NCBI GenBank assembly: GCA_017557185.1 | Contig: JAFZAP010000072.1 | Location: 1 to 33,536, forward strand | DNA from: Prevotella sp. | GTDB lineage: Bacteria > Bacteroidota > Bacteroidia > Bacteroidales > Bacteroidaceae | DNA length: 33,536 nt | Direction: 5' to 3' | Part shown: positions 29,201 to 33,536 of the stretch, piece after piece | Layout: each line of letters opens with the position of its first letter | Numbering within the stretch: position 1 is the stretch's first letter | Notes under the pieces: generated by a model | What the model was told of the DNA's origin: nothing | Databases searched by the model: none | The model's input: the letters and a program-made list of their open reading frames with translations, nothing else | Translations under genes and position numbers: made by a program

Positions 29201-31226
29201 TGATTATCATACTGCTTGCAGCGAGACCACTGAAACCATGACGGTAGTTGATACGACACCTGTTCCAGTTGTGTCGTTCTCTGTTCCTGAAGGAACCTAT
29301 GCAGAAGCACAAACCGTGACGCTGACTACGGATGTTGAGGGTGCTAAGATTTATTACACCATTGACGGTTCTAATCCAACGGCTGAGAGCACCGAATACA
29401 AAGGTGCTATCACTATCAGCGAAACCACAACCCTTAAAGCTATCGCAATAAACGGAACAAAGACAAGTGCTCTCGCAGCTGCAACCTACACGATAGAGAT
29501 TCCTGTGGTTGTGCCTTCTGTTCCCGCTCCGATTACTGAGGGATTCTACACGATTAAGAATAATGGTAATGGGCAGTATGTGAACGTGGCTGGCCGCAGA
29601 ACGGTGACCTTCGTTGACGAAACTGCAACGGCAACTGCTCCTGGTACCGTGATTAAGGTGAAGGCTGACGAGAATGGCCAGGTGCAAATTCTCCGCTCGC
29701 AGGGCGTTGACATCCCTGGCTATGCCCAGAAGGCTATGAACTACGTGCCAGAAATTGTTCAGCTGGTTGTTGAGAAACTGAACAACCTCGATGAGGATAA
29801 TAATATAATGGGTGAGAATGGCATGCAGGCTCTCCAAGATGCCTTCAACGCAGGCTTCGACTACCATCTCTACACCGAGCAGGCCGAGGGTGGCATCCGC
29901 ATCTATGGCAAGACCCCGAGTATGCAGCCGGTGGTTGACTTCTATGCAAATCCTGCTAATACGGAGAATGTGGACGCTAAGCTCCCGTTGCTGGAAAGTT
30001 TCATCAACAAGGCCATCGACAAGATATTGGAGAAGACTGGCGGCCGTGGCGCTGGCATCTTGAAACCTAATCCCGACCAGCCTGCCTTCAGCCTTATGAT
30101 GGTATGGGAGAAGATGGTAGTTAAGACTCCTGGCCTAACGGAGCCCAACTCAGACGAGAATGTCATGAAGTTCTATAAGGAGGTACTTGCCAATGAGGAT
30201 CTTGTTTGGGACTTCGCTTATCAGATGGCAATGATCTACTGGAGCAGGATAAAGGAAAGTGATACGTACAAAAACAATAAGGACAAGCTGGGCGAATATG
30301 CCAACTACATCGAGAAGGTGGAGAACATACAGCCTAACAGCAAGTACTACCTCGTGCAGAATGAGGGCAGACTAGATGTTTTCAATGTGTCAAACATTAT
30401 GATAACAGAAAATGATGCCCGCACGATGTGGACGCTGACAGAACGCGATGACTTCAAGGTGACTATTCCCGAGGATAACGAGCTGAATGGGAAGTTCTAC
30501 ACTACATTCTATGCTGACTTTGCTTATACAGTGCCAGAAGATGGAAGCGTGAAGGCATATATCGTGGAGGAAATCAATGAGGCTGGCGTAGCTGTGAAGA
30601 AGGAGATTGAAGGAACGATTCCTGCTCAGACTCCTGTGCTGCTTGTTTCTTCTTCAACGGAAGCTGTTCTTGACCTAGTTGTTAATGACGGAACTGCTAT
30701 CGAAAACGAGCTGAAGGGTCCTGACTTCTTGATTAACGAGTGTGGTATCAAGACTGCTCAGGTGGAAATGTTGTTCGACTTCGCAAAGGAAGTGCTAGGC
30801 GAGATTGGCTACGAGAACTACGTGAAGAAGTACGAGCACCTGATGGCAAGGAATGCTGGAACGGTGAACAACAAATATTTCTTCGGGCTGGATCAGACGG
30901 ATATGAAGAATGCAACGAATGTTCGCATGCTTAACCTGAACGATGCCGGCGAGAATCTCGGTTTCTATAGCAACTGGACTATTTTGGAAGCCAACAGGGC
31001 ATTCATCGTAGATGTTAATAATCCCGTGAAGCTGTTCTTAAAGGGTGACGTTGACCGCGATGGTGACGTAGATAATGATGATGTTACGGCATTGATAAGT
31101 ATCATCCTAGGCACCGACAAGGAGGAAGACAACTTTGACTACGATGCTGCCAATGTGAACGAGGATGTTAACGGTGACATCAACATCGCTGACGTAACGG
31201 CACTGGTGAACATCCTTTTACCCTAA
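26283..31226 (+). CDS. Large secreted multidomain protein with Ig-like, chitobiase-C-like and dockerin-like modules
   Basis: The 1647-residue protein has a signal peptide (ending near GWA, residue 22) and an N-terminal beta-rich module (about 24-172). Big2-like Ig modules lie at about 180-262, 385-465 and 900-985. An OB-fold-like module with NNPYTVAQAI is at about 265-380, and two chitobiase C-terminal-like modules with IYYT(T/I)D are at about 710-785 and 1002-1070. A C-terminal region (about 1085-1580) is shared in part with the next gene. The last 60 residues (from Lys1587) hold two dockerin-type calcium repeats, GDVDRDGDVDNDD and DVNGDINIADV. No catalytic domain is recognised; binding or adhesion at the surface is likely. 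The first two thirds look more AT-rich than the C-terminal part. Confidence 0.85.
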   Translation: MTKQLRYLCTLLLCMIASVGWAEKYQHVFTTKPSTGNSINLSGVTWNIQATNLGSYNSANYAGVQIGTKSADGSITLTSSGAWNYNNKTKITEVRLWLNLGGTSVTPTVTIGGKSATSDGTTVVKNSSAGSDWTKATKVTFTPATDGTGVVVINVATVKAGYICAMEIDCEEAGGSSLPIPVLSFSKTADEATLGESYAVLTLTNENSVPVTYSSSKEDVATVDASTGAVTLVGAGTTTITATFAGNDSFAANSASYTLTVVDPNAPGTQNNPYTVAQAINNTPTTGTSDNVYIKGIVSQFYGNNIMSDGANYRYYISDDGTTNNQLLVYKGNGLNNDAFSDADDLQIGDNVVIYGKLKKYSSIFEIEAGNYIVSLTRKKVPTLTFSEDQYSVVKNGNLTITATSSNSSGTITYASSNTDVAEIDATTGAITAKTAGTTTITATIAATDDYKSATATVELTVTAPKHTITFYQNGTKLSEEEVAEDAAITFPEATAKILGKSFIGWATAEIEGETNDKPSLVSSATMGENDLTYYAVYANVEGEEFTATLTEAEIKANFSNIIRRYADATKPSYEEDRIVWSASCNVDAAGRPWFQIKKEDDAYFKIASDLNISVIKLTITSATNSSGGVTDITKHTAFSGTVYLESEASGSPEGTLGSSNEISNNSVTLVPNSSVNDIYIQTSAAARIWGAEVTCGNATYSDYCTTIKLDVPIFSPAAGTVNAGTKVTITAEEGATIYYTTDETTPTAESTQYTEEITINETTTLKAIAVKDGLESEVNTVTYTVLQEATIIIHRYDGTVIEPTKSISCGSNMTFFISTNSSGEISLEDVPAGVTVSLSEIQGANSTIYNKQLVVNAMYGNNYSTPGEYPFKVVVAETETHTSTSVEFKLTINKFQTSFTSITGFEATKDMVNGTDGGTLSYVLNHNTNYWGDESYVTWSSSNEDIATIDNNGKITLVGVGEVTFTVSYAGNDYHTACSETTETMTVVDTTPVPVVSFSVPEGTYAEAQTVTLTTDVEGAKIYYTIDGSNPTAESTEYKGAITISETTTLKAIAINGTKTSALAAATYTIEIPVVVPSVPAPITEGFYTIKNNGNGQYVNVAGRRTVTFVDETATATAPGTVIKVKADENGQVQILRSQGVDIPGYAQKAMNYVPEIVQLVVEKLNNLDEDNNIMGENGMQALQDAFNAGFDYHLYTEQAEGGIRIYGKTPSMQPVVDFYANPANTENVDAKLPLLESFINKAIDKILEKTGGRGAGILKPNPDQPAFSLMMVWEKMVVKTPGLTEPNSDENVMKFYKEVLANEDLVWDFAYQMAMIYWSRIKESDTYKNNKDKLGEYANYIEKVENIQPNSKYYLVQNEGRLDVFNVSNIMITENDARTMWTLTERDDFKVTIPEDNELNGKFYTTFYADFAYTVPEDGSVKAYIVEEINEAGVAVKKEIEGTIPAQTPVLLVSSSTEAVLDLVVNDGTAIENELKGPDFLINECGIKTAQVEMLFDFAKEVLGEIGYENYVKKYEHLMARNAGTVNNKYFFGLDQTDMKNATNVRMLNLNDAGENLGFYSNWTILEANRAFIVDVNNPVKLFLKGDVDRDGDVDNDDVTALISIILGTDKEEDNFDYDAANVNEDVNGDINIADVTALVNILLP

Positions 31227-31318
31227 AAGTGAAGTTGTATAATTAATTATTGATGATGACGGAGCAGCGGGTGAGGATAAAGCTCGTTGCTCCGTTGTTA
31301 AGAAGAAGGAGAGATACA

Positions 31319-32791
31319 ATGAAAAGACACCTTAGAATCATTCAAACTATAGTGTTCCTGATGCTGTGCTGCCTGCCTATGGCAGCACAGCTGAACGGAA
31401 CGGGCTACTACCGCTTCCGCAATGCTCAGAATACGAGCAACTATATTAGTCTGGCAAATGACAAGTTCAGTTATCAATTCCTGTTTGGAAGCTCCCCAGA
31501 TAGCAATTTTGGCTCTGCACAGCAAATCGGTGGTGGTTTGTCAAACCTGAGCAATAACACAACTACGGTGAAGGATCTGATATTCAAAGGGGCTGAAATC
31601 TTCATGAAAAATGCTATTCATTTGGAGGAAGATCCCGACTGTATTGACCCCTCAACAATTCTTTATCTGAAGAATAGTTCAGGTTCTTCCTATAACATCA
31701 TAGGTCAGGGTACAAGTTTACTTACACTGACAACGGGTAGCTATAAGGCCAGCGTAGAGTTGATTTTCAATGATATTTATGCTACAATAGCGAGAAGCAG
31801 CGGGAGCGGAGCAAATGCAATATATACGGCATCTGTGAATATTGCAGCTTCGGATGTGGAGAATATCAGTTATAATAGTTTCCTCTTTAATTTGGGCAAA
31901 AACACTTTCATGTCTCAGGCCAAATTGGGGGCTTATTATTTCTATGACAATAATGGGACTTTTGGCATCAGCAGTTCTAATTCTGCCCAAAATGCGAAAT
32001 GGTATATTGAACCTGTTACTCATTTCAATGTGAAGCCTGAGGTAGAATTCGCGGGGAAGTATTACACAACTTTGTGTGTGCCATTTGCCTATAAGCTAAG
32101 CGGACAGGTTAAGAAAGCGTATGCCATTAAAAGCATAGGGACTGATGGCAAGCTGGACGTAGAAGAAATCGCTGTTAGCGGAGGTACAGTGGCTGCAGGA
32201 ACATCTGTATTGCTGGAATGTGGAAGCGATGTTGCTTCGGAATGTAAGTTGGAGTTGGTTGTAACAGAGCCGACCTTTACTGCTGCAGTGGAGAAAGTGC
32301 AATATGCACCAGCAGCTACAAAGCCAACAGTTAGTCAGAACAACATCCTGAAGGGAACGTACTTCTGTAATGAAGATCCAACATTCTCCTATCAATACAA
32401 CAGAGACGGAACATCAACATCATCAACGTTAACCCTGCAAAATTTCACTGCTCCGACCAATCCGCAGAAGTATGTTGTCGGCATAACAGCATCAGGGAAG
32501 TTGGGCTTTGTGACAGCAACAGGGACTGCAATGCCAGCCAACAAGGCGTGGCTGGAATACACGGGTTCGGCAGAATTAGTATTGCCATTCGAGAAAGTGT
32601 TGCTGGGCGATGTGAACAACGATGGCAATATCACGATTGCTGACGTAACTGCTCTGGTGAATATACTGGCCTCCCCCGACCCCTCCCAAGGAGGGGAGTA
32701 TAACCTCCAGGCTGCGGATGTGGACGGCAACGGCAGGGTGACGAGTGACGACATCGAAGCATTGGTGAACATGATATTAAACCCAAATTGA
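31319..32791 (+). CDS. Secreted protein with dockerin-like C-terminus, related to the preceding gene
   Basis: From ATG 31319 the product is 490 residues with a signal peptide (ending PMAAQ). The N-terminal region (GYYRFRNAQ...) and a central region (GKYYTT...FAY...VKKAYAI...AGTSVLLECGS) parallel segments of the preceding protein (GFYTIKNN; GKFYTT...FAY...VKAYIVEE...AQTPVLLVSS), so the two are partial paralogues. The C-terminus has two dockerin-like repeats, GDVNNDGNITIADV and DVDGNGRVTSDDI, separated by SPDPSQGGE, which is encoded by repeat copy F. The frame could start at 31250, but the signal peptide follows ATG 31319. It lies 92 bp after the large protein and likely shares its transcript, ending at the 32843 terminator. 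Confidence 0.8.
   Translation: MKRHLRIIQTIVFLMLCCLPMAAQLNGTGYYRFRNAQNTSNYISLANDKFSYQFLFGSSPDSNFGSAQQIGGGLSNLSNNTTTVKDLIFKGAEIFMKNAIHLEEDPDCIDPSTILYLKNSSGSSYNIIGQGTSLLTLTTGSYKASVELIFNDIYATIARSSGSGANAIYTASVNIAASDVENISYNSFLFNLGKNTFMSQAKLGAYYFYDNNGTFGISSSNSAQNAKWYIEPVTHFNVKPEVEFAGKYYTTLCVPFAYKLSGQVKKAYAIKSIGTDGKLDVEEIAVSGGTVAAGTSVLLECGSDVASECKLELVVTEPTFTAAVEKVQYAPAATKPTVSQNNILKGTYFCNEDPTFSYQYNRDGTSTSSTLTLQNFTAPTNPQKYVVGITASGKLGFVTATGTAMPANKAWLEYTGSAELVLPFEKVLLGDVNNDGNITIADVTALVNILASPDPSQGGEYNLQAADVDGNGRVTSDDIEALVNMILNPN
32671..32699 (+). repeat. Palindromic repeat copy F (forward, single), inside a dockerin
   Basis: Forward copy with left flank CTCCCCCGA, stem CCCCTCC (32680-32686) / GGAGGGG (32690-32696) and loop CAA, then AGT. 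It is in frame and encodes SPDPSQGGE in the linker between the two dockerin repeats. No reverse partner is found. Confidence 0.8.
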
Positions 32792-32842
32792 AGGAAGGAA
32801 AATTCTCTCTCCCCTATCTTTAACCAACATTAACTCTCTGAA

Positions 32843-32879
32843 AATGGGCAATTCTGAACAAAAACCAGAATTGCCCATT
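32843..32879 (+). terminator. Terminator after the dockerin protein gene
   Basis: Perfect 14-bp stem AATGGGCAATTCTG / CAGAATTGCCCATT with a 9-nt A-rich loop, 51 bp past the stop codon. Confidence 0.8.
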
Positions 32880-32909
32880 ATATTTGAACACTGTTGAAAC
32901 CAGAAGACT

Positions 32910-32936
32910 TGCACCCGCTGCACCCACTGCACCCCT
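32910..32936. repeat. Three 9-bp tandem repeats (TGCACCCNN)
   Basis: TGCACCCGC, TGCACCCAC and TGCACCCCT in direct succession. A short slippage-type repeat of unknown role. Confidence 0.7.
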
Positions 32937-32987
32937 GTCTAATGGATAATTGAAAATGAATAATTATTGAATGTACCTTTTAAACCG

Positions 32988-33103
32988 CCCGAAGGGCATT
33001 GAACACCGAAGGGCATTGAACCTTTTTAACGTGACGAAGTCACTATTGAATCTCTTGAACATGACGAAGTCACAATTGAACCTTTTGAACTTTTAAACTC
33101 GAC
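32988..33103 (+). repeat. Left arm of hairpin array (GAA loops with ATTGAAC spacers)
   Basis: Small perfect stems with GAA loops (GCCC-GAA-GGGC and GTGAC-GAA-GTCAC) alternate with ATTGAAC or TTGAAC. Two 30-bp direct units lie at 33031-33060 and 33061-33090. The arm ends in AACTCGACCG, which also ends the inverted arm at 33466-33530. Confidence 0.75.
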
Positions 33104-33134
33104 CGTAGTGAGAAAAGGTTGACCTTGTTTTTGG

Positions 33135-33200
33135 TCAAAACTCAATGCTTTTCGCCTCAAAACTCTATGCTTTCTTCCTCAAAACTCAATGCTTTTCGGG
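33135..33200 (+). repeat. Three tandem 22-bp repeats
   Basis: Units at 33135-33156, 33157-33178 and 33179-33200 start TCAAAACTC(A/T)ATGCTTT and differ mostly at their ends. Related units occur inverted at 33351-33394. Confidence 0.85.
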
Positions 33201-33266
33201 GTTCATCGACATGCGGTAGGGGTTGGGGTGAGTCTGAGAGTCCGTAGGCGGACATGTTCCAATTTC

Positions 33267-33332
33267 ATTACCACGCCCTGGTAGAGGCATTACCGCATAG
33301 CGGTATCGGCATTACCAGATAGTGGTGGCGAT
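33267..33332. repeat. 22-bp-spaced dyads starting ATTACC
   Basis: ATTACC occurs at 33267, 33289 and 33311, each the start of a small dyad (TACCA-CGCCC-TGGTA, TACCGC-ATA-GCGGTA, ACCA-GATAG-TGGT). A diverged unit follows from 33331. The spacing is 22 bp. Confidence 0.7.
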
Positions 33333-33350
33333 TCTGGTATATCGGTGACC

Positions 33351-33394
33351 GCCGTAAAGCTATGGGTTTTCACTCGTAAAGCATAGAGTTTTGA
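33351..33394 (-). repeat. Two inverted 22-bp units
   Basis: Read on the minus strand, 33373-33394 and 33351-33372 give units similar to those at 33135-33200, with TCAAAACTCTATGCTTT in the better copy. Confidence 0.75.
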
Positions 33395-33465
33395 GCAAAA
33401 ACAAGAGCTACTGTCTCCCTTCTTTCTCCGCTATGCTGCGAAAACGTCTCCTTACGTCGCCGAGC

Positions 33466-33530
33466 GCGGTCGAGTTCAAGAAGTTCAATTGTGACTTTGT
33501 CACGTTCAATGCCTTCGGCGTTCAAATTGT
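33466..33530 (-). repeat. Right (inverted) arm of hairpin array
   Basis: Inverted relative to 32988-33103: on the minus strand it reads GAACGCCGAAGGCATTGAAC, then the 30-bp unit (33474-33503) with GTGAC-AAA-GTCAC, then AACTCGACCG. Confidence 0.75.
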
Positions 33531-33536
33531 TCTACC

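Larger units (their letters stand above)
32792..33536. other. Gene-free region rich in short repeats
   Basis: About 745 bp with no supportable gene. Contents in order: a strong terminator, a 9-bp tandem repeat (TGCACCC), a left arm of small GAA-loop hairpins, three 22-bp direct repeats, a set of 22-bp-spaced dyads, two inverted 22-bp units, and a right arm that is an inverted copy of the left arm. The pattern may continue past the window edge. Confidence 0.7.

Overview
The window looks like chromosomal DNA from a Bacteroidota species, most likely Prevotella or a close relative. The evidence is Bacteroidota-type promoters (TTTG, 18-20 bp, TAnnTTTG) in front of several genes, no clear Shine-Dalgarno sequences, the gene order ftsX-DUF3098-uppP-truB-queA-folK, a Bacteroidota-type LptD, and dockerin-ended or T9SS-like surface proteins. 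No RNA genes or CRISPR arrays were seen.

Layout. (1) 373-4808, minus strand: a housekeeping operon for cell division (ftsX), a small membrane protein, undecaprenyl-diphosphatase, tRNA modification (truB, queA) and folate synthesis (folK). (2) 4983-6332: a radical SAM protein and an orphan Vsr mismatch endonuclease, convergent and overlapping. (3) 6469-13127, plus strand: an OadA/PycB-like carboxyltransferase with a degenerate biotin domain, an HD phosphohydrolase, LptD and a GH53 galactanase. (4) 13134-17201, minus strand: a CPA2 antiporter, a GxxExxY protein and peptidase T. (5) 17403-24351, plus strand: P5C dehydrogenase (pruA), a zinc-peptidase-like lipoprotein, a DUF559 endonuclease, an Xaa-Pro aminopeptidase and a HypD-type glycyl radical enzyme (trans-4-hydroxyproline dehydratase). 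These could together take proline- or hydroxyproline-rich peptides to glutamate. (6) 24855-26060: a DUF697 membrane protein preceded by six 22-bp dyad repeats. (7) 26283-32791: two related secreted proteins ending in dockerin-like repeats. (8) 32792-33536: a non-coding region made of tandem and inverted short repeats.

The most interesting signal is a dispersed GC-rich palindromic repeat (core CCCCTCCC, short loop, GGGAGGGG, asymmetric flanks). Eight copies are visible. Six form three head-to-head inverted pairs. One pair encloses a small AT-rich DUF559 endonuclease gene (19942-20420). Another pair forms a stop-free 114-bp insertion inside hypD. A third lies at the 3' end of folK. A single copy lies inside a dockerin domain. 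The arrangement resembles REPIN/RAYT systems (inverted repeat pairs mobilised by a gene flanked by the same repeats), but the enclosed gene is a PD-(D/E)XK/Vsr-like nuclease, not a Y1 transposase. Copies also sit in frame inside genes, as Rickettsia palindromic elements do. The mobilising role of DUF559 is inference from arrangement only.
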